Positions 50,301 to 59,300 of a DNA stretch of 64,000 bases are shown here, piece after piece. This stretch comes from Cryptosporidium bovis (lineage: Eukaryota > Apicomplexa > Conoidasida > Eucoccidiorida > Cryptosporidiidae). Within the stretch, counting starts at the first letter, position 1. Each line of letters begins with the position of its first letter. A program made the position numbers and the translations under genes. The stretch is from positions 62,001 to 126,000 of the forward strand of contig VHIT02000040.1 in assembly GCA_009768925.2 (NCBI GenBank), given 5' to 3'. The notes below the pieces were generated by a model. It saw only the letters and a list, made by a program, of their open reading frames with translations. It ran no database searches and was not told the origin of the DNA.

Positions 50301-51493
50301 GGGGATCGGAACCGAGACAAATGTATGTTATTGTCCCTGGAAATGATCAGGTTCTCTGGAACCAAAGGGAGGTGAGAACCAATTTTATAAATTTAGTGGA
50401 CAATATTCTACTCAAAGATCCTGCAGTTATGGAACCAATTGTAAGTTGGGTACACGACTTTGAGTACTATCATTTTGGGTCTGATACAATATATGATCCA
50501 AGCCATATTCCATCGTTTGTTCGCGAGTGCTCTCCTGATATGGATGTTCCGAGACCCCCCTCAGAAAGTGCTCCAAAGGAAGAGTTCTATGAGTTTTTGA
50601 ACGAGTGGAGAAACAGAAAAGTAACTACGGACGAAGACTCACAGGAGGATACTATTTGTGTAGTTTCAACTTTGAGTACTAAATTTAACACGTCAAATAT
50701 AGTTAATTACACTCCATTTATCAAAAATGTTATTCCAGAAATGCACAATGAGAGGATGCTTGTATTCAAAAATGGTGATCCAAGGCAAGGGATTCAAGCA
50801 TTCAGAATCATGGCGATGATCAAACATGACCCACTTAATTCTCAGGACAACTATGAAACTATGGTTAGACTCAACAATCTTATAGAAACGGTATTTAATA
50901 AAGACTTTCCAGGAACTTATTTATATAGTGACTGGTTTGTAGACGCGGAAAGGGACAAAAATATCCTTAATATTGTATGGAAACTTTTGCTCTACATTAC
51001 AATTGGGGTGTCTATTATGCTTTGCATTATACAAAATCCTCTTACTGGAATATTTATTGGTCTTGTTGTTGGTGGAATAAACATTGTTGTGATACTTATA
51101 ATGTACATTACTGGTTTGATTTTTGACATTGTGGCATTCATGGTTCTAGCAACGGCAGTCTCCTTTTCAATAGAATACATTGTTCATATTACACATCTTT
51201 TCTTGCTTACCAAAAGAGATTCTGGAGTAGAGAGAATTAGAGATTCTCTTTTGGATATGGGACCAAATGTCATATATGCTGTTATTTCTTCATTTCTTGG
51301 AATAATTTTGCTCGCATTCTCCACATCCGAAGCCTTTAAGGTATTTTTATGGATAACTACGATAGTTTTGTGTATATCTGCCACAACTGGTATCATGATT
51401 ACCCCCGCCATGCTTTCCATATCATTTGATTTTTGGAGTTTTATCAGGGATTATAGTAGGAAAGGGAAAAAAATGGATGAAATAAGCATTTGA
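47309..51493 (+). CDS. NPC1/Patched-type sterol-sensing-domain membrane transporter
   Basis: This 1394-aa single-exon protein has the RND layout of two repeats, each with one span, a large extracytosolic loop and then five or six spans. It is likely to move sterols or lipids at a membrane, like NPC1 or Plasmodium NCR1. Evidence: span 1 near residue 135, followed by F-P-P-F-Y-L-E-V-N-G-S-P-D-L-F-L-P. The sterol-sensing half spans about 425-520 and 690-775, with F-L-G-T-V-V-D-F-P, an H-A-G-F-G-I-L-Y-L-F-L-F run and S-L-D-E-K-R, as in the NPC1 SSD end. The second loop opens Y-L-P-P-D-S-P-L-H. The last span block has S-F-S-I-E-Y-I-V-H-I-T-H and ends M-L-S-I. A long polar insertion (about 575-690) splits the SSD. 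Cryptosporidium scavenges host sterols, so uptake or homeostasis is a fair inference. Confidence 0.85.
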   Translation: MSENRNGSVDIEVPKTECDIPQEEVSRELRYSNTHSVSEKRVFRFDGKDSSLESSRSYLSSNENDNQITGSLKLGFFEKVRSLFCKRKRSKDNIEGTNSVLSFLNKFSFAHFFDKYTKRIGKNISLVATTYPRSLLIIGNVFGLMLGSIVALGIMKFPPFYLEVNGSPDLFLPEKSIHNVHKEQLKTLFGPESVNVPILYSNRGPAGSSLLDYVTLKQIWKNEMSIQAIRVVDKNGKEWGWEDICLHQPTGAMLTGSPCIVLSIFGLFLINDSNGIFSESDFDSAYTGECCSGISIAKFAAGNFIKQSYYPYQYKYDSNLEEWPFEITNTQEILSIYRLNTTTPEDVRIAWENKVSDFIKSIQKRNKQSENLNVEHNNLGFQVPKSGVEDVNNFSTVSNNIGDVGSYPNNWGLVHFSLEYISSETTELANKETPLLLATFALMIIFMAICISGRFPRRSRILLSSTVVLITVYATVGSFATGMIFGVPISPLTPLFIHMLLGVVVSYMIISVRTYQKTRIYIRVPYTHLPFLNPKYVRLSGNDVFLEITQYIYKPWNGFLYSEDGNIYHSNRGIIDLSTEIPLENVWDDTVISRSCESKDDTKQSMPESYNKSNYNLEEIEEDCSVNYPNGVDQNLSNDNLVSPVNPSVENSASSCRLTNKDSSGSSKELFVPTFAVEYEDNSNIEEKRMWESETLLKIRLSVSGSVSFSSISLTCLTSCAALFLGTVVDFPIVRYYCIHAGFGILYLFLFHWLIFLPSFSLDEKRIYKRKFDLFPMLKFKIKNKPTSYLYRNNEQRSVEIIETSVLDTPSNTSSASISDDSRKGTILSAFTRHVYKVRREVVKNYQRYKTWWSDKSTSSVKSDGGNRGKLEMTVINTSDLVLNKKMNINEDGFENNSIVTVSKSDLLGKLRIKKAISEVDLQDIWIGRLMVESSKADVIMRLMCNFSFRIFACFFFIITVIIGLVYSGRVNTEFSSVRYLPPDSPLHHFVETLANYWGSEPRQMYVIVPGNDQVLWNQREVRTNFINLVDNILLKDPAVMEPIVSWVHDFEYYHFGSDTIYDPSHIPSFVRECSPDMDVPRPPSESAPKEEFYEFLNEWRNRKVTTDEDSQEDTICVVSTLSTKFNTSNIVNYTPFIKNVIPEMHNERMLVFKNGDPRQGIQAFRIMAMIKHDPLNSQDNYETMVRLNNLIETVFNKDFPGTYLYSDWFVDAERDKNILNIVWKLLLYITIGVSIMLCIIQNPLTGIFIGLVVGGINIVVILIMYITGLIFDIVAFMVLATAVSFSIEYIVHITHLFLLTKRDSGVERIRDSLLDMGPNVIYAVISSFLGIILLAFSTSEAFKVFLWITTIVLCISATTGIMITPAMLSISFDFWSFIRDYSRKGKKMDEISI

Positions 51494-51664
51494 AATAGTT
51501 TTATTAACGGTGTGTGTGGAAATAGAACACATTTAATTATGTGAATTTCTAAAAATTAGAATTAATAGTGAAAACTCTACTAAAATAGGCGTTTATATCT
51601 ACTTAGCCTCTTAATAATTTTAACCATTTGTAACTGTAATTCGTCACTCGTCCTTTTCCATATG

Positions 51665-53093
51665 CTATGCTATCAGAATTTCTTTTCCCTCACATTTAAA
51701 GGTCTAAGTTAATGTTTTAAATATGCTACACAATGATTGTTTAGTCAAACTCACCTCCTGGTCGTCAATGGCGCTTACTGAAATTCCCTCTATATTGTGA
51801 ATCCCGGGAACCAATGACATGCAATTCAACTCAATAATTTTTGTCCCATTTTCACTAATTTCAGGAATTTCTAGGGTATCACTCCCTACTACCACTATCG
51901 GTAACAGTTTATCGAAGTCTAACTTAACCTTTATATTTTTCAGCTTTTGATCCAAATTATTCTTTATATAAAGTTTTAATTTGAACTCCTCCTGTTTATC
52001 AACAACTGGAGGAAATTCAGTAGTGACAACCAACTTCTCTTCTTTTTTAATTCTCTCAGAAGCGATATCCTCCCGAGTTAATATGGGATAACTAATTTTG
52101 TGTGAATCCAACCAAGACTCACCGAAGTTTTTAGATCTCCACACAACCTTTAAACTCATTTTTAAATTCTCAATATAGTCGTCTAGTTTAAGTTTGTCCC
52201 TTAAAAATGTGAATTTGAGTACAAATATTTTATTGTATCTGCATTTAGAGTGGATAAATATTGGCTCATACTCCTCGTCAGTCTCATTCAAGTCTTCAAT
52301 ACTTAATTCCAATCCAGAAAAATTGTTCAAATTTAGTGGAATTAACGACATATCACTTAATGTCAAACTTTGGTGGGATATATTCTCCAGTGAGACCTCT
52401 ATATACCCTCTCTTTTTGTATACACACTTCTCATCCATTCTATATATCCTATGAATAATATTAAAAGGAGATAAGACAGTAAATTTATATGACTTTTTCT
52501 GTGTTAAACGAACGTCATTTGAAGTAAAGAATAATTGGCAAATTAAATTGTATAGTCCAACTTCATCCACTCTCTCTTTAACCACAATATTCATTGAATC
52601 TCCAATATCAATCTCTGTGTAATTGTCTTCATTGTTATAAAGCACATGAGTCTTATTTATCCCTATAAGCTCGACCTTTATTAAATTAGTGTTTATTGTT
52701 AAGAAACAGCAAATATGCGTAGAGATACTCGAAGTACCACTTACCTTTAGTACAACTCCATTAGCTTTAATTATACTTGAATTAGATATACTCAAAAATG
52801 CATGGAACGACTCTCCTGAATATAAACGGCTTTCAAATTTATCAAATATTAATTGTTGTTGGTTCGTATAAAACCTACCATTGTGAAGTAGGGAGTAGCA
52901 AAGGGAACATATTATCAATACAAAGAGATTCTTCATTGAAATTCTCAATATTGTTCTAAAATTCAAAACATAGTAAAACATAGAAAACTATAAATATTAT
53001 TCCACTTACTGGGAGTAGTTTTAATGTAGATGTTTGGGAATCTACTGGAGAGTGGGATAAAGACATGACCTTCAGACTGAGAATTTCACTCAT
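51665..53093 (-). CDS. TRAPPC13: TRAPPC13-like TRAPP-complex subunit, four exons
   Basis: The 425-aa frame at 51704-52981 starts with a signal-like stretch, but homology to TRAPPC13 begins only at L-Y-S-G-E-S-F. I therefore join four exons in phase: 53010-53093 (M-S-E-I-L-S-L-K-V-M, like the TRAPPC13 start L-A-L-K-V-M), 52879-52955, 51755-52829 and 51665-51703. All three introns have GT/AG ends (donors GTAAGT, GTAGGT, GTGAGT) and are 54, 49 and 51 nt. The product is 424 aa. After joining, the sequence reads L-P-T-S-Q-C-R-L-Y-S-G-E-S-F, equal in length to the family's L-P-x-N-F-x-x-I-F-L-G-E-T-F. Other family matches: V-G-L-Y-N-L-I-C, a K-F-T-V-L-S-P-F strand, W-R-S-K-N-F-G-E and L-V-P-G-I-H-N-I-E-G-I. 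The protein is a subunit of the TRAPP tether in ER-Golgi or Golgi traffic. Confidence 0.75.
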
Positions 53094-53637
53094 ATTGGGA
53101 CCAACATTAAGACTATCATTTGCCACACGAATGTGCCTAAAAATATACACAGTAAATTATTTTTTTCTTTTACACTTTCCAGGGACTTGAACAATTTAAG
53201 GTGCCCCTCCAATGATTTCGGCGCCACTACTGTTTTAATGAAAAAACAATTGAAAATAAGTTGTCATACTGAAAAAAAGTTTTGAGCTACTAATAGGGGG
53301 ATTACAAGAATAGTATAAGCATTACCTAAGAGATTACGGGCAATTTAAAATGCCTCAAGGATGAAATAGAACCATTTTTAAACTAAAAAGAGGAGAGTGT
53401 TTTGGCGGTTAGATTTCCGCAAATAGATTTATCCTTGACATTTTGACTGGCCAATAAGAAAGCTGATAATAAATAAAGAGTCCGGTGAGGCTACCTGGGA
53501 GGGGAATTAATTTTGTTAAAACATAAAGACTGTGTTAGTGTTAGGTTTAGTAAAGGTCTGCAGGAGAAGTCCAATAACTCATTTGTTACTAGTATTGTTC
53601 CATTTTCGAATACAATAAGTCGAAGAAAAAACAAAAG
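53094..53637. other. divergent promoter region, TRAPPC13 / RCL1
   Basis: GGCGCC at 53220-53225 lies 127 bp upstream of the TRAPPC13 start, and TTTTGGCGGTT at 53400-53410 lies 230 bp upstream of RCL1. The open frame continues upstream of the TRAPPC13 ATG for about 19 codons behind an AG-like acceptor at 53134, so a 5' noncoding exon is possible. Confidence 0.55.
53400..53410 (+). promoter_or_regulatory. TTTTGGCGGTT element upstream of RCL1
   Basis: TTTTGGCGGTT lies about 230 bp upstream of the RCL1 ATG, in line with the spacing seen for the other genes. Confidence 0.42.
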
Positions 53638-54945
53638 ATGTTGGTCTTTAGAGGAGGAAGTTTTTTGAGACAAAGACTGGCATTATCGACAATATCCGGA
53701 AAGCATATGGTGATTAGAAACATCAGGAGTGATGATACATTGCTCCCAGGTTTAAATGAATCAGAAACGAATCTTTTGCACCTTTTGGACAGTATTACAA
53801 ACGGAGGCAAAATAAGAATTAACGACACGGGAACAACTATAAACTATACACCAGGAATAATTATTGGAGGTGGTACCCCGGATAGACCCCTGGTTCACGA
53901 TTGCCACCCAAGTAGAGGACTTTCTTATTATATCGAGTTTTTGTTATTAGTCGCGCTTTTTGGAAGAGATCCCTTACATATAAGGTTAAATGGTTTAACT
54001 GACAAAAGTGGAATTGATCATTCCATTGATATGGTTAAAATGGTGACGATACCTCTTTTTCAGAGAATGATTCCTCAAATGGAAGAAATTACCATTAATA
54101 TATTGAAGAGAAGTGTACACGATGATTCACCTGGTAGTGTCTATCTAAACATTCCAACTATTAAGAAAATAGAGCCAATTATAATGAATGGTCCTATAGG
54201 AAGAGTAAAGAGAGTAAGAGGTGTTGCATGGTATACAGGTTCTGCTTCTTCGCAGATAACAATAAAAATGATAACGAAGGCAAGAGGTGTAATGAACAGA
54301 TTTATACCAGATGTTTGGATTTACTTCGACAAACCAAAAAAAGAAAACCTTTTTGTGAAAGATGAGTATGTAGGTTTTGGAATTACATTGGTTTCTGAAA
54401 CTCTAAAGGGCATCGTTAAAGGCTCTGATTTTTCATGCACTCCAAGTAATAACAGCGTGGATAATATGCTTACTATACCTTTTGAGAACGTTTGTAAGAC
54501 TCATTCAACTAACTTAAATTTAGAAAATGGAGAGGAAAGAACAAATGTTGAGTGTTACAGTGACTCCCCTAATGAAAAAGAAGTGAGTGAAGATAACCTA
54601 CAAAAAGATTCTTATATACTATCAGATGAATTCACAAAAATGAACGAATGGGAAAAAGTTGGATGGTTAGCAGCCACAAGGTTACTACTAGAAATAGATT
54701 CTAACAGTGTGGTTGATACCAGCCACCAAATATATCCTTTGTTATTTATGGCACTATCTAAAGATACTGCAGTGTCCAAACTTAGATTATCAAAACTAAC
54801 TCCAATTACAATTCAAATGTTGAGGGATATAAAATCATTTATAAACGTTGAGTTTGGGATAAATGAGGACGAGGAAACAGGAGATTTCATCACACTTTCT
54901 TGTACAGGAATAGGTTTCTCAAACTATGCAAGAAGAGCAGCATAA
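53638..54945 (+). CDS. RCL1: RCL1, RNA 3'-phosphate cyclase-like ribosome biogenesis factor
   Basis: This 435-aa protein acts in 18S rRNA maturation in the nucleolus, where Rcl1 partners the GTPase Bms1. Matches along its length: L-R-Q-R-L-A-L-S-T-I-S-G at residue 10, L-L-D-S-I-T-N-G-G-K-I near 49, N-D-T-G-T-T-I-N-Y-T-P-G-I-I-I-G-G-G near 62, and H-D-C with R-G-L-S-Y-Y-I-E near 87. Later come R-V-K-R-V-R-G-V-A near 190, I-P-D-V-W-I-Y near 223, G-F-G-I-T-L-V-S-E-T near 246 and the terminal C-T-G-I-G-F-S-N. The cyclase active-site histidine region is not kept, as expected for Rcl1 rather than RtcA. A polar insertion of about 70 residues (265-335) is lineage-specific. No intron is needed. Confidence 0.95.
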   Translation: MLVFRGGSFLRQRLALSTISGKHMVIRNIRSDDTLLPGLNESETNLLHLLDSITNGGKIRINDTGTTINYTPGIIIGGGTPDRPLVHDCHPSRGLSYYIEFLLLVALFGRDPLHIRLNGLTDKSGIDHSIDMVKMVTIPLFQRMIPQMEEITINILKRSVHDDSPGSVYLNIPTIKKIEPIIMNGPIGRVKRVRGVAWYTGSASSQITIKMITKARGVMNRFIPDVWIYFDKPKKENLFVKDEYVGFGITLVSETLKGIVKGSDFSCTPSNNSVDNMLTIPFENVCKTHSTNLNLENGEERTNVECYSDSPNEKEVSEDNLQKDSYILSDEFTKMNEWEKVGWLAATRLLLEIDSNSVVDTSHQIYPLLFMALSKDTAVSKLRLSKLTPITIQMLRDIKSFINVEFGINEDEETGDFITLSCTGIGFSNYARRAA

Positions 54946-55270
54946 AACCATATTCATTAATAACTAGTTTTAGGCAAAAAAATGATTCTGTTAGATTTTT
55001 ACATGTTAATTTATGTAATTTACATAACTATTGTATCCTTTATCGATTTTATGTATTTGTTTTATTTATGTTTTTTTTTTCAAGCTAAAATTTGCATGTT
55101 CCGGAATACATGCATGCGTAATATTCAACCACTAAAATTTTGTTGAATAGGTATTAATTTTAAAATACATGAAATACTTTTACTTGGTGTTTCCTTATAC
55201 AAAAGTGTAGGTAGTTTTGTTATTTCAAGTAGCCATAAGTAATAGTAGTGTTAGAAATAAGAAACGAGAT
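54946..55270. other. spacer upstream of the small secreted gene
   Basis: This AT-rich spacer contains a TGCATGCG palindrome-like element at 55111-55118 preceded by TTGCATG at 55092-55098, about 155-180 bp before the next start codon. No GGCG element is present, which is unusual here. Confidence 0.5.
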
Positions 55271-55906
55271 ATGAATATTAAGATGATGAAAGTTAATTTT
55301 GTTTTTTTATTAGTAATATATACAAGTTTAAATGTAGGAAAGGGAAGCTGTAAGGTAGAAATGGTAAGGAGAAATCCTTCCTGGAGAAGTGAGAGCGAGG
55401 TCCCGGAGACTCAAAAAAATTCATTTTTCACAAGAAAAAATTTAAATTTTAGACCACACTTAGTGGAAACAGATGTAGTTAATAAACAACCAAATAAGAC
55501 GTATGATTTCTTGGAGTTTTACAAAGAAATGACTGCAATTAGAAACAATACAGAGATTCCGGTTAAGAAGGCTTATATAGACAAGGTATTAGTTCCAAAA
55601 ACGGATGCAAAGGTTGCAAAACTGCAGGCAGAAACAGCATATATAGAAACAAAGAATGCAGCCAAGAAAAAATCAATGAATTTGATGGTTGATGACTTCA
55701 AAAAAGCTATGACTTTTTCTGACTTGGCGGAGAAGATATTTAACACGACTTCTCTCCGAATGAATGATACAGAGACATTGAGTTCAATTTATAATGAAAC
55801 ATTTTACTATTTAAGCAATAAAAATGCAACAATAGAAACGGAAACCAATGCGACAAATAGTAATGATAATAACAATACAAGTAATGTTAACATTCAATTT
55901 TCTTGA
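55271..55906 (+). CDS. small secreted Asn-rich protein, unknown function
   Basis: This 211-aa protein has a signal peptide from the ATG at 55271 (V-N-F-V-F-L-L-V-I-Y-T-S). The frame upstream goes back to a TTG only; the Met at 55283 or 55286 is an equally good start. The mature part has an N-P-S-W-R-S-E-S motif near its start, an Ala/Lys-rich helix around residues 115-150 and about eight N-x-T sequons concentrated in the last 60 residues. No cysteine-rich or membrane module follows. The P-W-R or S-W-R motif faintly recalls the N-termini of WYLE 4 and 5, but no core motif is present. It is separated from the WYLE cluster by housekeeping genes. Confidence 0.75.
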   Translation: MNIKMMKVNFVFLLVIYTSLNVGKGSCKVEMVRRNPSWRSESEVPETQKNSFFTRKNLNFRPHLVETDVVNKQPNKTYDFLEFYKEMTAIRNNTEIPVKKAYIDKVLVPKTDAKVAKLQAETAYIETKNAAKKKSMNLMVDDFKKAMTFSDLAEKIFNTTSLRMNDTETLSSIYNETFYYLSNKNATIETETNATNSNDNNNTSNVNIQFS

Positions 55907-56360
55907 AATATTGTACTATTAATGATTCATATTGTTTTTCGAGAGAAGAAAATACAGTTAGAAGCTATTGTCGTAATTCTTGTTTCGAGGCATTTTTTCG
56001 AGCCTTAATACTTTGCAGTACGGAGACTAAGATTAATGCAGTGTGGGAATTATTGTGCGCCTATTAGTAAACAATACCTTGCTTGACGAATAAATTCGGG
56101 TATATATGAATTAGCGAGAAATTAAAAAAGTTCCCAGTAATTCCGTGATGGGATTTTTGGTCGGATTTGGCTTGAAACTCTTTTTCTATTCTTAGAATAT
56201 AGAAGAAACTCGAGTGACTATAAATAAGCTCCTTTGTCGTATTATTACATATATAAATGTGTACGGGCGTTAAACATTTATAAAATATATCTGAGTAATA
56301 TAATATCAAACCACGTTTTTATATACATATACGCCCTTTTAATTTGGTGTTTACCAAAAC
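55907..56360. other. spacer upstream of acetyl-CoA carboxylase
   Basis: This 0.45-kb AT-rich spacer has no supportable gene. The only GC-rich patch is TGTGCGCCTATT near 56055, a weak version of the GCGCC core about 300 bp upstream of the start. Confidence 0.45.
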
Positions 56361-59300
56361 ATGGATTTGGATCTTCCAATGTACCCTTCGGTAGGGGAGT
56401 TTATAGAGAAAAATGAAGGAGTGAATTTGATCAAAAAAATATTGGTTGCAACTAGTGGCCAGGCTGCAATAAAGTGTATAAGGTCAATGAGACATTGGGC
56501 ATATGAAACCTTTGGAAATGAGAAGGCCTTTGAATTTGTAGTTATGGCAACCCCGGAGGACATAAGAAGCAATTCAGAATGTGTAAGTGAAGCTGATTAC
56601 TATGTAGACATCCCAATGGGACCAAATTACCACAATTATGCCAATATAGAAGTAATAGTTTCAATAGCGGAAGAACACGAATGCGATGCAGTTTGGCCAG
56701 GTTGGGGGCATGCATCAGAGAATCCGGATTTACCATTGGCTCTCTCAAAGGCGAGAAGGAAAATAATATGGATAGGACCTTCTGCGAAATCAATGGAGAC
56801 TGTTGGTCAGAAAATACAATCTAATATAATCGCTCAGTCAGTGGAGGTTCCTTGTGTTCCTTGGTCTGGTGACGGTGTTTTTGTGAAAATAGAGAAAGAT
56901 GGAAGGTTTATAGAAACAGTAACCGAAGAACAGATGAACGAATCTTGTGTAAACAATATAGAAGAATGCGAGAAAGTTTGCAGAAGAATAGGATTTCCAG
57001 TGATGATTAAAGCCAGTGCAGGTGGAGGTGGGAAAGGCATTAGACTTTGCAATTCAATGGATGAGCTTGAATCAAAATACAGACAAGTGGTAAATGAGGT
57101 TAAATGTAGTCCAGTTTTTTTGATGAGAGCTGTGACTAAATGTAGACACTTGGAAGTGCAGATACTAGGTGATAATTATGGTGATGTTTTTGCATTAAGT
57201 ACAAGAGATTGTACAATTCAAAGACGTCACCAAAAGGTAATAGAGGAGGGGCCAGTGACTACAGTAGATAAGGAAATAGTAAAAACAATTGAAAAAGCAG
57301 CAGAAAGAATGTGCAAAGCTGTCGGATATTCTTCAGCAGGTACAGTAGAATTTTTATATGATATTGAACGTAACTGTATTGCATTTTTAGAAGTAAATGC
57401 AAGACTTCAAGTGGAGCATGTTGTTTCAGAAGGGGTAACTAATTGTAATATTCCTGCAGCTCAACTACAAATTGCGATGGGAATACCATTGGAAAAGATA
57501 AGAGATATTCAAGAATACCGTAAATTATGTGAACAAGGTAATGCTCCTCCAAGACACATAATGGCAGCAAGGATTACCTCAGAACATGCTGAAAAGGGCT
57601 TCACTCCAACATGTGGTGACATTTTTGAAATTTCATTTAGAACTTCTCAAAATGTTTGGGGATACTTTTCTGTTGGTTCTCCGGGTCAGATTCACCAATT
57701 CTCAGATTCTCAGTTTGGACACATTTTTGCATTTGGAACAAACAGAGAAGAATCAAGAAAGCATTTAATAATGGGTCTTAAGGGTTTGACAATAAGAGGT
57801 GAAATTAGAACAAATGTAGAAGCAGTAGGAAGAATACTTGAGAATCCAGACTTTATAAATAATAAAACTTATACTCAATGGTTAGAACACAGCGTTTATT
57901 TTTCTTCTCCACTAACAAAAAAAGTCTCCACGCAATATTTAATTGCAGTTTTTGCTGCTGCTTGTTATACTGGGATGAGATATTTTAAGGAAAGTGAGGA
58001 AACATTTATAAGAATGTTGGAACAAGGACAGGCTCCAACAAGTATTAATATCCAGTATGAGATGACACTTGTACATAAAGGAATGAAATTTCGTTGCGAG
58101 AGTCACTATATTGGACCTGAACATATAAGAATAGTTTTAAATGGTAGTTCTGTAACGGCAAAAGTAAGAAATATATATCCACAAAGTATGCAAAATGGGA
58201 GGGATTCATGTTATCTCATTTCAGGAGGATTCGATGGAAGAAATAGAAAGGTGTTTTTTAAGAAAGATGCAGAAGATAATTTACTTGTTACTTTTGATGG
58301 GACAACATATACTTTTCTCAAGGAGCATGACCCTCGGCAAGTTAGAGCACCAGTAAGTGGTAAATTAGTAAGATGGTTAATTCCAAATGGTGCTCAGGGG
58401 GAGAAGGGGCAAGCTTATGTTGAAATTGAGATCATGAAAACTTACATGCAACTTACATTGTCAAACAACGGGATTTTGGAACATTCAAAACCACAAGGAG
58501 CTTCTTTTAATATTGGTGATATACTTGGTGTTTTGGAATTGCCTAGTGAATTTACTCCTCCAGAATTAGAATTATATCCTCTTCCATTTCCAATGTTTGA
58601 CAATGTAAAACCACCAAAATTGGCCTTGGAGACATTTTGTTCCGGTGGATTCAGAAATGGTCCCAGAATGACAGCTCTTTCAAATTTCAGGGAAGGGAAG
58701 CAACAATTGTTAAATGCATTAAACGGATTTTACCCAGCATTTGATGATGTTAAAGATGCTTTGAACATGTTTTATCATGTTTTAGATCCATTGATGCCTT
58801 TTATTGAGTTACAAGAAGCTTGCGAAGTGGCTACCCCATTGATACCGGCCAAAGTGAGAAAGAAAATAATAGATGTTATACAAGGTGTATTTAGTTTATT
58901 TGAGATATTAAGTAAAAATAGCTGGTACAATCATTTTGATAGAGAAAGAGATATATATTCAATTCAGATAAACAATGGTGAATTGGTTACTTCATTGGAT
59001 GATGAATTGTGTTCTTTCGGAGATCACGATGACATTGAAGACGAAGGGGTGACTTCAAATACTTCACTGAAGAGAATGGCAGAAGAAAAAGCAGATAATA
59101 ACGACTGTGAACTGGAAGAAAATATGGAAATTACTCCAAAAAAAACGCAGGATGGTAATATAGGATATGATGAAAGGGAGAAAAGCCATTCAACAATAGA
59201 AAGACTTGAAAATCCATCTGAATTGACAGATTGTGCAAGTTTAAAAGAAAAAAGTATTAAAAACATTAATTCGTGTTCAGATGTAGAAACACATATTTTG

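Noticed and set aside
52863-52981. A signal peptide at the start of the 425-residue frame in the TRAPPC13 locus
   Set aside because: The stretch is translation of exon 2 in the wrong frame plus intron 2. The spliced reading gives family-like sequence of the right length and removes the hydrophobic run.
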